Below are positions 26,431 to 35,694 of a DNA stretch of 64,000 nucleotides, one piece after another. Under the pieces are notes generated by a model that had not been told where the DNA came from, made no database searches, and was given only the letters and a program-made list of their open reading frames with translations. Numbering within the stretch: position 1 is the stretch's first letter; the number at the start of each line of letters is the position of its first letter. Both the position numbers and the translations under genes were made by a program. This DNA is from Rhodoplanes sp963840055. GTDB lineage: Bacteria > Pseudomonadota > Alphaproteobacteria > Rhizobiales > Xanthobacteraceae. Location of the stretch: the NCBI GenBank assembly GCA_963840055.1, contig CAWIXM010000039.1, positions 1-64,000 of the forward strand, in the 5' to 3' direction.

Positions 26431-27201
26431 ATGCAAACCATGCGGATTAGATTTGATGCAATGGCGTTGGAAGGCCAATGGTTTGGACCAAAGCCGCCGA
26501 CAGCACCTACGATCGTCATGCTGCACGAAGGACTAGGGTCGATCAGCACGTGGCGTGATTTCCCCAAGCAGGTAGCGGAGGCAACGGGTGCCGGCGTGTT
26601 CGTATATTCGAGAGCAGGGCACGGCCGCTCCACTCCGCCAATGCCGCCGCGACTGGATGCCCTGCATCGCGAGGCGCAGGACGTGTTACCGCAGTTGTTG
26701 GACAACATCGGATTCCGGAACGGGATCCTTCTCGGCCACAGCGACGGCGCGTCAATCGTCACGATTTATGCGGGCAAAGCAGCAGACGATCGCCTGCATG
26801 GCGTAGTGCTTATAGAGCCGCACTTCAATGTGGAGGAGAAAAATCTCAACGGCATACGGGACATGGTGAAAGCCTATAAAGAGACTGACTTACGCGCACG
26901 GTTGGCCCGCCATCATTCCAACGTGGATGCGATGTTTGCGGCCTGGAGTCAGAGGTGGCTCGACCCAGGCTTCCAATCCTTCGACGTCAGGCAAGAACTT
27001 GCATCAATTCGCGTCCCTATTTTGATGATAAAGTGCGACGACGATCCTTACAGCACAATAGCTCAGCTCCATATTGCTGAGGCGGAATGTCGGAGCTCCC
27101 TGCAAACGGTCGTCATTTCCGGTACAGGGCACTCACCGCATTTCATCAATCCGAAGCAGGCTCTTGAAGCGATCACAAAATTTGCCAACGACATTTTCTA
27201 G
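26431..27201 (+). CDS. Alpha/beta-fold hydrolase
   Basis: 256-residue alpha/beta hydrolase. It begins MQTMRIRFDAM; the oxyanion region is MLHEGLGSISTWRDFP, followed by YSRAGHGRSTPP, the nucleophile elbow LLGHSDGAS and the catalytic His in GTGHSPHF. The catalytic acid is likely in the IKCDDDPY segment. It may be an esterase or a CoA thioesterase, and its position after an acyl-CoA synthetase would fit a thioester-cleaving or ring-fission hydrolase. Possible start codons are ATG 26431 and ATG 26440. It is in the same orientation and close to the preceding ligase gene, so co-transcription is likely. Confidence 0.8.
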   Translation: MQTMRIRFDAMALEGQWFGPKPPTAPTIVMLHEGLGSISTWRDFPKQVAEATGAGVFVYSRAGHGRSTPPMPPRLDALHREAQDVLPQLLDNIGFRNGILLGHSDGASIVTIYAGKAADDRLHGVVLIEPHFNVEEKNLNGIRDMVKAYKETDLRARLARHHSNVDAMFAAWSQRWLDPGFQSFDVRQELASIRVPILMIKCDDDPYSTIAQLHIAEAECRSSLQTVVISGTGHSPHFINPKQALEAITKFANDIF

Positions 27202-27295
27202 GGTCACCATGGTGATAGCTTTATTACCAGCATGCGCCGGAACTAGCCCGACGATAGTGATCAAATGCAGCGCCATGAATAATGGGAGCAGATAA

Positions 27296-27910
27296 GTGGC
27301 CCGCCTGATCGTTGCGATGACAGGTGCGACGGGAGCCGTCTTCGGCGTGCGCTTGCTGTCGGTCCTTAAAGAGTGCGGGGTCGAATCCCATCTGATCCTG
27401 AGCAAGTGGGCGCAGCGTACGATCGAGCACGAGACGTCGTTCACCGTCGACGATGTTCGATCGCTGGCGAGCGTGAATTATGCCATCAACGAGATGGGCG
27501 CAGCGGTGTCGTCGGGATCATTCCTGACCGATGGGATGGTTGTCATTCCTTGTTCGATGCGAACATTGGCGGCGATCGCCCATGGCAACGGCGAGCATCT
27601 GGTCCACCGGGCGGCCGATGTGATCCTCAAGGAGCATCGCCGGCTGGTGTTGGTCGCGCGCGAAACGCCGGTGTCCGCCATCCATCTCGAGAACATGCTG
27701 ACGCTTGCGCGCATGGGCGTCACCATCCTGCCGCCGGTTCCGGCGTTCTATAATCATCCGCAAGATATAAATGACATCGTCGATCACATCATTGCGCGCG
27801 TGCTCGACCAGTTCCGGATAGAGGCGAAGTTCGCCAAGCGCTGGGACGGGCGGATGCAAGGCTCGAGAGCCTCCGCGGGCATCGTGCAAGCGCTCAAAGG
27901 GGACGGATGA
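27296..27910 (+). CDS. ubiX: Flavin prenyltransferase UbiX
   Basis: 204 residues. UbiX attaches a dimethylallyl group to FMN to form prenylated FMN, the cofactor of UbiD enzymes. The Rossmann start MARLIVAMTGATGAVFGVRLL and the segments VIPCSMRTLAAIAHG (FMN/prenyl site) and RRLVLVARETPVSAIHLENMLTLARMG are diagnostic. GTG start 27296 lies behind a GGAG site. It is the last gene of the long operon with the third UbiD gene, and is the only UbiX in the window, so it probably serves all three UbiD proteins here, in addition to any copy elsewhere. Confidence 0.93.
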   Translation: MARLIVAMTGATGAVFGVRLLSVLKECGVESHLILSKWAQRTIEHETSFTVDDVRSLASVNYAINEMGAAVSSGSFLTDGMVVIPCSMRTLAAIAHGNGEHLVHRAADVILKEHRRLVLVARETPVSAIHLENMLTLARMGVTILPPVPAFYNHPQDINDIVDHIIARVLDQFRIEAKFAKRWDGRMQGSRASAGIVQALKGDG

Positions 27911-28063
27911 AGGGCGGATTGGTGCGTGATCGCGCCGCTCGCGCCCGGAGGGCTCATGTCGATGGCCCCCCGCCACAAGCCATAAGCCAAGCCACGTCGG
28001 CCGCCGCGGATGGCCCGGCTTGTCGGTGTTGGCGCGCCGAATTCGCGCTCTATAAATGACCAG

Positions 28064-30073
28064 TCAATCGCCCGCGCCAGCTTTGCGAGCGTATGGTTCA
28101 GATCGATGATCTGGTCGAGCCGCGACCGACGCCGCACCGGCGGAGCCCGCCAGTAGCTGGCGCGTGACAAGATATTCGCGGCCGAGAATAATCGCGGAAA
28201 GCACCAGACCAGCGATGTCGACGCTGCCACCCGCGCCAATTGCAGTGTCCGGAAAAACCGCGGCGAGGCCGCCGATCGCGAGTAAAACGCGCGTGACGGC
28301 GCCGAGCGGCCGGGTAAAAAAGCCGACCATGGCGACCGAAACGACGTAGACGCCGATCGTTGCGGTGGCGACGTTCTGCGCGATCTTCCACGCCGGGCCC
28401 ATCATCAGTAGCGTCGGCGACAGCACAAACAGAAACGGAATGACGTAGGCGACCCAGCCCATGCGCATGGCCACGTAGCCTGTCTTCATCGGATCGGCAC
28501 GACTAATCGATGCGGCGGCGAAGGCGGCGAGTGCAATCGGCGGCGTGATCATCGACATCATGCCGAAATAGAGAATGAACATGTGCGCGGGCAGTTTGGC
28601 GACGCCCGCCTCGATCAGCGACGGCGCTACCAGTGCGGCCAGCAACACGTAAACACCCGTGGTTGGCATGCCCATGCCGAGCACAATGCAGATTACGGCG
28701 GCCATCAGCAGCAGCAAGTAGAGATTGCCGCCGCCGAGCTTGACCAGGAACAGCGTTAGCGCGAAACCGCCACCGCTATTGTTCAGGATGCCGATGACTA
28801 AACCGGCGGCGGCGACGATCATCACCAATTCGGTGGTGGCCATGCCGGCGCCCCAGAACGAATGTGCCAGATTGCGCCACGTCATGCGGCGGCCTTTATA
28901 TGCACGCAGCGCACCGAGCACGATGACCGCGATCGTCGCATAGAGGGCTGCCACTTCGGCCGCTGCCGCAGTGGCATAGAGTGCATAGACCAGGATGACG
29001 AACGGCACGATAAAATGCCAGCCGATGCGCAACACCTCGCCGGCTTTCGGCAAATCATCAACCAGGAATTTGATACGGTCGCGGGCGGCCACAAGGTCTA
29101 CCTGCACGAAGATCGCAAAATAGTAGAGCAGGGCCGGGATGAGGGCGGCGATGCCGACCTCGGCATAGGGAATCTCGAGGAACTCGGCCATCAGAAAGGC
29201 CGCCGCGCCCATCACCGGCGGCATAAACTGGCCGCCCGTAGACGCATTGGCCTCGATGGCGCCGGCGTCGACCCCCTTATAACCAGCCCGCTGCATCAGC
29301 GGAATAGTTACCATGCCGACCGTGGTTGCATTGGAGATTGCGCTACCGGAGATCGTGCCGAACAGGCCGGAGGCGAGCACCGATATTTTGGCCGCACCGC
29401 CGCGCCGGTGGCCCATGGTTGCCATGGCGATATCGGTGATGAATTCGCCGCCGCCGGTATTGAACAGCACTTGGCCCATGAAGATGAAGATCACAACCAC
29501 GGTGGTGGCAACGCCAAGCGGGACGCCGATCAGCGCATTGGTGTCGAAGGCGAGATAAATCGTGAGTTGGCCAATGTCGGCACGCGTGCCGGTCAGCGGC
29601 GCCGGCACGAGATGGGCCACGAGCGCATAGATCATGAAGACGATGACGATGGAAAACAGCACCCAGCCGGAGACACGGCGCAGGCCTTCCATCACCAGCA
29701 GGATGATAAGGGCGCCCAACACCAGCATCAGCGGCGGGTGATAGGCCGCGTTGAGCAAAAACCACTCGTAATTCCAGGCGACGTAGAACGCCGTCGCCAG
29801 CATGAGCAGTGCTAAGACCCAGTCGATCAGGGGCGGAGCTTCCGATCGACGCCGGTCAAAGCGCAGCGTGAGATAAACGACCGCACCGGCAAGCCCCAGA
29901 CACACGAGTAGGAACTGTTCCTTATAAACGCTGATGCCGAGCCGGCTCGGCACCTGGAAGGTCCATATGATGGAGAGCGCAACGAATAGCGAACCGCTCA
30001 AGCGCGCCACCCAAAGCGCGATCGTGGCAGATTCGGGTCCAGGAGCCGAAGCTTCGCTCGTCAAATGCTGCAC
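28064..30073 (-). CDS. TRAP transporter permease, 4TM/12TM fused (TAXI type)
   Basis: 669 residues, a fusion of the small and large TRAP permeases with about 16 or more hydrophobic segments. Typical parts are DIAMATMGHRRGGAAKISVLASGLFGTISGSAISNA, EANASTGGQFMPPVMGAAAFLMAEFL, GMGMPTTGVYVLLAAL and the loop MITPPIALAAFAAASI. Fusions of this length work with TAXI-type binding proteins, and the next gene upstream encodes one. The C terminus continues after the last predicted helix as a polar tail. It is convergent with the UbiX gene (153-bp gap). Sodium-coupled uptake of an organic acid is the expected role. Confidence 0.92.
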   Translation of the reverse strand: MQHLTSEASAPGPESATIALWVARLSGSLFVALSIIWTFQVPSRLGISVYKEQFLLVCLGLAGAVVYLTLRFDRRRSEAPPLIDWVLALLMLATAFYVAWNYEWFLLNAAYHPPLMLVLGALIILLVMEGLRRVSGWVLFSIVIVFMIYALVAHLVPAPLTGTRADIGQLTIYLAFDTNALIGVPLGVATTVVVIFIFMGQVLFNTGGGEFITDIAMATMGHRRGGAAKISVLASGLFGTISGSAISNATTVGMVTIPLMQRAGYKGVDAGAIEANASTGGQFMPPVMGAAAFLMAEFLEIPYAEVGIAALIPALLYYFAIFVQVDLVAARDRIKFLVDDLPKAGEVLRIGWHFIVPFVILVYALYATAAAAEVAALYATIAVIVLGALRAYKGRRMTWRNLAHSFWGAGMATTELVMIVAAAGLVIGILNNSGGGFALTLFLVKLGGGNLYLLLLMAAVICIVLGMGMPTTGVYVLLAALVAPSLIEAGVAKLPAHMFILYFGMMSMITPPIALAAFAAASISRADPMKTGYVAMRMGWVAYVIPFLFVLSPTLLMMGPAWKIAQNVATATIGVYVVSVAMVGFFTRPLGAVTRVLLAIGGLAAVFPDTAIGAGGSVDIAGLVLSAIILGREYLVTRQLLAGSAGAASVAARPDHRSEPYARKAGAGD

Positions 30074-30147
30074 TCCTAACTACACCGTGACGCAGCGGGC
30101 CTTTCACTTTGGGCGGGGGAGAGGCAAGCAGGCTTGACCCAACGGCT

Positions 30148-31119
30148 TCACTTTTTCGGCCAAATGCCCAATTCCTTATAAGCCTTGATCGCGCCAGGAT
30201 GGTAAGGCACAGGGCTAGATCGCGCCATCCTATCGGGATCGAAGCGGGCGAACGCCGCCAAAGCTTTGGTTAGCTCCGGCTTAGATTTGAATATCGTCAT
30301 GACGACCTTGTAGATGACATCGTCCGGCACCTTCGCACTGGTAAACAATACGATGTCGATCCCCAACAGGACCGTCGGGTTTGCGACCACGCCGGTCAGG
30401 TTCTTGTTCGGCGTCAGTTTCACCGTTCGCGATGTCGGCAGATAAGCGCTCGCCTTCGCGTTGGCATCCGGCGCGTCGCCGATCGACAAGTAGCGCCAGC
30501 CACCTGGTATCTTGGCCATGGCCTGTTTGCCGATGGCGGCGTTGATCGGGATATATCCCGCATCGGTGCGTCCTTCGATGAACGCCTGGACGCCGACGAC
30601 GAAGTTGGGTACCGGAACGCCGACGACGTCATTTTCGCTCAGGCCCCCGGCGGCCAGCGAGGCATTTTGCAGATAGGCAAAGATGCGGCCCGAGCTGTAC
30701 ACGGACGGGACTTTCTTACCTTTGAGATCTGCGACGGTCTTCATCGGCGAATCGGCACGCACACCAAAGCCGTTGGTGATCGGAAAGGTGAACATCACGC
30801 TGCGCAGTTCTTTGTTCGGATGCCCCTTGAACAGTTCCGTGCCGGAATAGGCGAAAACGTACTCCGCACTGTTCGACATGCCGAACGCCAACTGGCCATT
30901 GTCTACCAGCGGAATGTAGGTGGATGAGCCGGAATAGGGCGCGACCCGATACTGCAAGCCGGTCTTTTCAACTACGACTTTGGCGATCGCCGCGGCGGCC
31001 GAGTAGAAAACCGAACCCTGCGGATTGGCGCCGATGGTGTAAGTCTGTGCCGTGGCGGGCACGCATAATCCAACGATTGTGCCGAGCGCAATCGCCAATG
31101 ATTTTATATTCACGGTCAT
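30148..31119 (-). CDS. TAXI-family TRAP transporter solute receptor
   Basis: Periplasmic binding protein of the TAXI type, 323 residues from ATG 31119, which has AAGGGG in front; the frame is open further but without a signal sequence there. The signal peptide is MTVNIKSLAIALGTIVGLC then cleaved near ATAQ. The mature part starts TYTIGANPQGSVFYSAAAAIAK, the usual TAXI N terminus (IGxxPxGSxxY), and later DLKGKKVPSVYSSG and PFxPGAxKxYKELGIWP. Its permease gene is 74 bp downstream. Substrate unknown; other members bind carboxylates. Confidence 0.88.
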   Translation of the reverse strand: MTVNIKSLAIALGTIVGLCVPATAQTYTIGANPQGSVFYSAAAAIAKVVVEKTGLQYRVAPYSGSSTYIPLVDNGQLAFGMSNSAEYVFAYSGTELFKGHPNKELRSVMFTFPITNGFGVRADSPMKTVADLKGKKVPSVYSSGRIFAYLQNASLAAGGLSENDVVGVPVPNFVVGVQAFIEGRTDAGYIPINAAIGKQAMAKIPGGWRYLSIGDAPDANAKASAYLPTSRTVKLTPNKNLTGVVANPTVLLGIDIVLFTSAKVPDDVIYKVVMTIFKSKPELTKALAAFARFDPDRMARSSPVPYHPGAIKAYKELGIWPKK

Positions 31120-31362
31120 GGAGCACCCCTTAATTCTCGTGCGCGAGCGATAACAGCGCGACTTGATGGACGCTTCGATATCAAGGCCCGGACATGCACT
31201 TTTTGCCCGCGCTCTGCTTTTGCGCCGAAAGCCGCCGCGATCATTTAGCAGGTCGATAGCCTTGCTCGGCGGCGAGCAACGCCGCATTTCGGAACACGCC
31301 GAACGCAAGCCTCACGCCTGCATGCATCTGTCGATCGCTGATCCGACGGCGCAACGCAATCC

Positions 31363-31380
31363 GCTACTAATAATAGTAGC
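31363..31380. repeat. Perfect 18-bp palindrome
   Basis: GCTACTA-ataa-TAGTAGC forms a perfect 7-bp stem with a 4-base loop, between the CoxS-type gene and the TAXI receptor gene, both on the minus strand. It could be a weak hairpin or a regulator site; there is no U run to mark it as a terminator. Confidence 0.4.
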
Positions 31381-31518
31381 TCATAATCGTAGCCCAGCAG
31401 AATCCGCCTCTTCAAGACGAGCATAGGCGGCGAGCAGCGTATTCCACCGGCGGCGGTTCAGAATCTTGTACCATGGCACTTCGCCGGAGGGATCGAGTGC
31501 GGCAAGTTGTGAACTCAA
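31381..31518 (-). pseudogene. N-terminal fragment of an MFS-type transporter
   Basis: A 45-residue frame starting with TTG 31518, eight bases after GGGAGG, reads LSSQLAALDPSGEVPWYKIL then NRRRWNTLLAAYA and stops at TGA. The VPWY, NRRRWNTLLAA pattern is what precedes the first membrane segment of several MFS transporters in Alphaproteobacteria. The hydrophobic helix that should follow is missing. It is therefore probably the stub of a deleted transporter gene once attached to the Mo-hydroxylase operon directly upstream. Recognition is by pattern only. Confidence 0.4.
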
Positions 31519-31554
31519 GGTTGCATCCTCCCTTTGCACGAGACACATGATTGA

Positions 31555-32043
31555 TCATGCGCGCGCGTGGGCGCGCGTACGGGCGGCCGCGCTCTTCACG
31601 GCGCGTATGATTTCAGGATAGGCCGCGCAGCGGCACAGATTGCCGGCGAGCCAGTCGCGGATTTCCTCCTCGCTCGGATCCGGGGTATGCGCCAGAAGCT
31701 GCTCGGCCATCAGCACAAAGCCCGGCGTGCAGAAACCACACTGGATAGCACCCTCATCGATGAATGCCTGCTGCGTCGGTGTGAGCACGCCCGCTTGGTC
31801 AAGGCCCTCGATGGTGGTCACCGATTTACCGTCGACGAGCTGTGCGAGCGTGAGACAGCCCGAAACCGCAAGCCCGTCGACGAGCACCGTGCAGCAGCCA
31901 CACAGGCCTTGACCGCAGCTCTCGCGCGCGCCGGTCAAGTCGAAGCGTTGCAACAGGTCGACGAGGTCGAGATGGCTCTCGACCGTCGCGGTGACCGGCC
32001 GGCCATTCAGGGCAAAGCGGATCGTGCGTTCGGTCGCGCCCAT
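31555..32043 (-). CDS. Molybdenum hydroxylase 2Fe-2S subunit (second set)
   Basis: 162 residues from ATG 32043 (MGATERTIRFALNG), preceded by GAGGGG; a GTG at 32055 is an alternative that would overlap the large-subunit stop. Cluster Cys residues are CGQGLCGCCTVLVDG plus SGC for the ferredoxin-like cluster and CGFCTPGF with LCRCAAY for the second. Last gene of a five-gene minus-strand operon (hydrolase, CoxG, FAD subunit, large subunit, this). Electrons flow from Mo through both clusters to FAD. Confidence 0.92.
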   Translation of the reverse strand: MGATERTIRFALNGRPVTATVESHLDLVDLLQRFDLTGARESCGQGLCGCCTVLVDGLAVSGCLTLAQLVDGKSVTTIEGLDQAGVLTPTQQAFIDEGAIQCGFCTPGFVLMAEQLLAHTPDPSEEEIRDWLAGNLCRCAAYPEIIRAVKSAAARTRAHARA

Positions 32044-32048
32044 CGTGG

Positions 32049-34355
32049 TCACCACCCCTCGGCCGGTGGAGCGGCGTCGTGGATCGCGCGGAACACGGCC
32101 TCTGGCGTAAGCGGCAGCGCGGTCAGGCGCACACCCACTGCATCATGGATCGCATTGGCGATCGCCGGCGACACGCCGAAGGTCGCGCTCTCGCCGACGC
32201 CCTTGGCGCCGTAGGGGCCGGTATGCTGCACGGAGTCGACGATGTGGCTCTCGATCAGCACCGGGACGTCGTGCATGCCGGGAATCTTGTAGTCGGCAAG
32301 CGAGGCATTGGTGACCTGGCCATTGTCAAGGTCCATGTTCTCGAACATGGTAAAGCCGAGCTGCATTAGCGCTGCGCCGGAAATCTGGGTCTCGACGATT
32401 TTCGGATTGAGCGGACAGCCGACGTCGGCCGCGTTGACCATGCGCAGGATGCGCACGTGACCGGTCTCAGTATCGACCTCAATCTCGACGCCGGTGCCGC
32501 CCACCATCCAAAACGGCGTGACATTGTCGGACAGGCCGGTGCCGGGCTCGGGCGATTTGTAATCCGGGATAAAACTGCCGAAGCCGATGATATTCCCGGC
32601 CTGCATGCCGTATTTCTTCTTAAACAATTCTTCGGGACCGTAATTGACGCCCTCGGGCAGCCCTAAGCTCTTCGCCAGCGCTGCGAGCTGGTCGCGGGCA
32701 TGCTCGGCCGCTAGCTTGACGGCATTGCCGGCATGGAAGGTCGAGCGCGAGCCGAGCGTCGCCATGTCATAGGGCGTCACGTCGGTATCGGGATGGACGA
32801 TCTTGATGTCCTCGGTGCGCAGCGCGAGCGTTTCGGCGACGATCTGCGCCATAGCGGTATCGGAGCCCTGGCCCATGTCGACGGTGGAGATGTAGAGCGT
32901 CACGCTGCCGTCACCCGCGACATTGACGATGGCGATCGAGGTGGTCGGCGCGATCGAGGCCTTGAAGCCGACCGCGATGCCGCGCCCGCGCTTGAGCGTG
33001 CCGCTGCCGCGATCGAATGGCTTCTTCCAGTCGAGCCGCTCGGCGATCACGTCGAGCACGCCTTCAATCGCGGCGTCCTTGACGAGCGTGCCGGTCGCCT
33101 GCGGGCGTCCTTCGCGCAAAACATTGCGGCGACGGAATTCGACCGGGTCGATGTCGAGAGCACGCGCGATCAGATCGGTATGGCTCTCATAGGCCCACAC
33201 GAGCTGCGGGATGCCGAAACCGCGCAGCGCGCCAGCGGGCGGCCGGTTGGTATAGAGCGCGTAAGAATAAATGGAGACATTCTCGATGTCGTAGGGGCCG
33301 GGTGCGGTGAAGCCGGATTTCTGGGTTACCCGCGGCCCGATATCGGCATAGGCGCCGCCATTCCAGAAGATTTCGCAGCGCCGCCCGGTGATGCGGCCAT
33401 CCTTCATCACCGCGCTCTTGATGCGGAATGTGCTCGCATGCTTGGTGGTGGTGTAGAACTGCTCCTCCATGGAGAGGGAAAGCTTCACCGGCCGCCGCAC
33501 CAAGAGCGCGAGGCAAGCGACCAGCGCCTCAAGCTTAATATAAAGCTTGGCGCCGAATCCGCCGCCGAGATAGGGCACCTTCACCCGCACGCGGTTCTCC
33601 GGCCAGCCGAGCAGGCGCGCGATCTCGGTGCGCACAAACGAGGGGCTCTGCGAGGCCGTGTGGATGGTGATCGAGCCGTCGCCCGGCTCGGCAAGCGATA
33701 CCAATGGCTCGAGCGGCGTGTGCATCACCTGCGGGGTGCGAAACTCGTGTTCGAACACATGATCGGCGGCGGCGAAGGCGGCATCGACGTCGCCGCGCCG
33801 AAGCTGGTAATCCAATGCGATATTGGTGCCGCGACGGCCGACTAGGTGCTTGAGGTCGGGAAACGTGCCCGCGGGTTTGAGGGCGTCGTGCACGATCGCA
33901 GCTGAGGTCATCGCCTCAATCTCGTCGAACACCGGCTCCAGCGGCTCGTAGTCCACTGTGATGAGCTCGGCCGCCTCGGCGGCGATATAAGGGTCCTCGG
34001 CGAGCACCGCGACAACCGGCTCGCCGACATGGCGCACCTTGTCGATCGCGAGCACCGGCTGGTCGTGGAAGGCCGGGCCGTAATAGGGCTCGGCGACGAC
34101 GGTGCGGATATCCTCGGCGGTAACGACGGCGAACACGCCCTCAATAGCGGCAGCGGCGGTAGCGTCGATCGACAGAATCCGGCCATGCGGCACGGTGCTG
34201 CGCACTACCTTGGTGTGCAGCATGCCGGGCACGACGAGAGTGTGGACATATTCGGCCCGGCCGGTGACCTTCAGGCGACCTTCGAGGCGGGGCACCGAGC
34301 GTCCGACCTCGCCGGCCGGCATCGCGCGCGGCGTCGATCGCGTAATCGTCGTCAT
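32049..34355 (-). CDS. Molybdenum hydroxylase large subunit (second set)
   Basis: 768 residues, the normal length for the molybdopterin-binding subunit and without a C-terminal extension. Motifs: RVKVPYLGGGFGAK (Mo-cofactor contact), PPAGALRGFGIPQ, DMGQGSDTAMAQI and the active-site Glu in GAKGVGES. There is no AYxCSFR loop, so it is not a form I CO dehydrogenase. It resembles the broad 4-hydroxybenzoyl-CoA reductase/aldehyde-oxidase-like group, but substrate cannot be assigned. It overlaps the FAD-subunit gene by four bases. Clearly distinct from the two fused large subunits at 16.9 and 42.6 kb. Confidence 0.92.
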   Translation of the reverse strand: MTTITRSTPRAMPAGEVGRSVPRLEGRLKVTGRAEYVHTLVVPGMLHTKVVRSTVPHGRILSIDATAAAAIEGVFAVVTAEDIRTVVAEPYYGPAFHDQPVLAIDKVRHVGEPVVAVLAEDPYIAAEAAELITVDYEPLEPVFDEIEAMTSAAIVHDALKPAGTFPDLKHLVGRRGTNIALDYQLRRGDVDAAFAAADHVFEHEFRTPQVMHTPLEPLVSLAEPGDGSITIHTASQSPSFVRTEIARLLGWPENRVRVKVPYLGGGFGAKLYIKLEALVACLALLVRRPVKLSLSMEEQFYTTTKHASTFRIKSAVMKDGRITGRRCEIFWNGGAYADIGPRVTQKSGFTAPGPYDIENVSIYSYALYTNRPPAGALRGFGIPQLVWAYESHTDLIARALDIDPVEFRRRNVLREGRPQATGTLVKDAAIEGVLDVIAERLDWKKPFDRGSGTLKRGRGIAVGFKASIAPTTSIAIVNVAGDGSVTLYISTVDMGQGSDTAMAQIVAETLALRTEDIKIVHPDTDVTPYDMATLGSRSTFHAGNAVKLAAEHARDQLAALAKSLGLPEGVNYGPEELFKKKYGMQAGNIIGFGSFIPDYKSPEPGTGLSDNVTPFWMVGGTGVEIEVDTETGHVRILRMVNAADVGCPLNPKIVETQISGAALMQLGFTMFENMDLDNGQVTNASLADYKIPGMHDVPVLIESHIVDSVQHTGPYGAKGVGESATFGVSPAIANAIHDAVGVRLTALPLTPEAVFRAIHDAAPPAEGW

Positions 34356-35221
34356 GCTACCGATCCCTCGGCGACGGCCTGAGCGAGCGCGCGGCGCAAA
34401 TGCACGCGCAGGAGCGCAGCCTTGTAGTCGGCGGCGCCGCGCGCATCCTCGGCCATCTCAGCCTCTGCGGCGGCGGCTTCGGCGGCATTCATAAAGGCCG
34501 CGTCGCCCGCGGCAGCGCCCGTGAGTTCTTGCTCTGCCTTGGCAAGGCGGGTGAGCTGCTCGGTCGCCGCGGAGACCGCGAGCCGCGCTTCGGCGATCGC
34601 GTTGTCCTGCACTCGCAGCGACACCGCAAGACACAGCGCCGGCCAGTCATCTGCCGAGCGGGTCGTGCATTTAACGAAGGCAGAGCGCCAGCCGGATTGC
34701 GGCGGCACCGTCACCGCGGTGATCAATTCGCCGCGGCCGAGCACGGTTTCGTAATAGCCGCAGAACAGTGCATCGACCGCGATGTCACGTTTGCCCTGGG
34801 GACCAGCCATCGACACGGTGCCACCGAGCGCAGACAGCACCGGCGGCAGGTCCATATGCGGATCGCCATGGGCGAGATTGCCGCCGATGCAGGCGACATT
34901 GCGCACGCGTACATTGGCGAGCCGTTTTAATGCCCGCACGATCACCGGGGCGACCCTGATCACGTCGGCGGAGTGCTCAACCGTGGTGAGGGTCGCCATT
35001 GCCCCGATGCGAAGGCCGCCGTCCGGCATTGCTGCAATCCGAGCGTGGTCAGCTTCGATCCCGCCGAGATGCACCAGCCTAGTCGGCTGGAATACGCCGG
35101 TCTTCATCATCAGCATCAGCGCGGTGCCGCCGGAAAACGGGCGCACCGTAGAATCGTCGGTGTCGAGCAGCGCGATCGCCTCGGCGAGCGAGGCGGGATA
35201 GACCAGTTCGAATCCCCTCAC
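34352..35221 (-). CDS. Molybdenum hydroxylase FAD subunit (second set)
   Basis: 289 residues with the PCMH FAD-binding fold: VRPFSGGTALMLMMKTG and NVACIGGNLAHGDPHMDLP. There is no inserted 4Fe-4S loop such as is found in the beta subunit of true 4-hydroxybenzoyl-CoA reductase. The C-terminal CODH-flavoprotein domain is Ala/Glu-rich. Both ends overlap neighbouring genes by four bases (ATGA), so it is translationally coupled between CoxG and the large subunit. Confidence 0.9.
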   Translation of the reverse strand: MRGFELVYPASLAEAIALLDTDDSTVRPFSGGTALMLMMKTGVFQPTRLVHLGGIEADHARIAAMPDGGLRIGAMATLTTVEHSADVIRVAPVIVRALKRLANVRVRNVACIGGNLAHGDPHMDLPPVLSALGGTVSMAGPQGKRDIAVDALFCGYYETVLGRGELITAVTVPPQSGWRSAFVKCTTRSADDWPALCLAVSLRVQDNAIAEARLAVSAATEQLTRLAKAEQELTGAAAGDAAFMNAAEAAAAEAEMAEDARGAADYKAALLRVHLRRALAQAVAEGSVA

Positions 35222-35694
35222 CGGGCAGCCTCCGCTGGTTCGGCTGCAGCGTCCGCGGCAAAGTGAACGTTCAGGTTCTTGACGAAGGATCGCTCCATCT
35301 CCTTCGCCTTGGCCCTCAGCACGGGTTGACCGAGGCTGCCGAGCTTGCCGGTGAGCGCGACGTCCATCTCGTAGCTGATTGTTGTGGCATCGCCGGTCTC
35401 AATGAGCGTTGCGGCGACGGTCGACGTCATGCGCCCGACGACACCGATCGGCGTGCCCTCGGCCTGGGCGACGATGCGCTCTGGCGCGATGTTCTCGACG
35501 AAGCTTACGGCGATCTGGAACTTGAACTTGATGTAGGCAATCTTGGTCTCGAGAATCGCGGTGTAGCGACCGTCATCGAGCGCGACCATATCGCGCACGC
35601 CCTCGACGCAGGACGCAAAAAGCTCCGCGTCGTTGAGCCGGTCATAAACGACCTCCCGGTGGGCCGGAACAGTGAACTCTCCCGCAAACTTCAT
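35218..35694 (-). CDS. CoxG-like SRPBCC protein
   Basis: 158 residues with the SRPBCC fold of CO-dehydrogenase accessory protein CoxG. It begins MKFAGEFTVPAHREVVYDRL and continues FASCVEGVRDM, QIAVSFVENIAPERIV, and AEGTPIGVVGRMTSTVAATL, all typical. It lacks a clear membrane tail. In the other two Mo-hydroxylase sets of this window the same domain is fused to the end of the large subunit, which supports a shared role in maturing or anchoring the enzyme. It overlaps the hydrolase gene upstream and the FAD subunit gene downstream by four bases each. Confidence 0.88.
   Translation of the reverse strand: MKFAGEFTVPAHREVVYDRLNDAELFASCVEGVRDMVALDDGRYTAILETKIAYIKFKFQIAVSFVENIAPERIVAQAEGTPIGVVGRMTSTVAATLIETGDATTISYEMDVALTGKLGSLGQPVLRAKAKEMERSFVKNLNVHFAADAAAEPAEAAR

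Noticed and set aside
24934..26526. Minus-strand frame of about 530 codons opposite the acyl-CoA synthetase
   Set aside because: Shadow of the well-conserved ligase; Arg/His-rich with no family pattern.
31113..31308. Longer N terminus for the TAXI receptor
   Set aside because: The signal peptide and a good ribosome-binding site point to ATG 31119; the extra part is Arg/Cys-rich and has no signal character.
32733..33845. Long plus-strand frame (about 370 codons) opposite the second Mo-hydroxylase large subunit
   Set aside because: It is an antisense shadow of a clear high-GC gene, has low-complexity His/Arg/Gly-rich composition and no domain.
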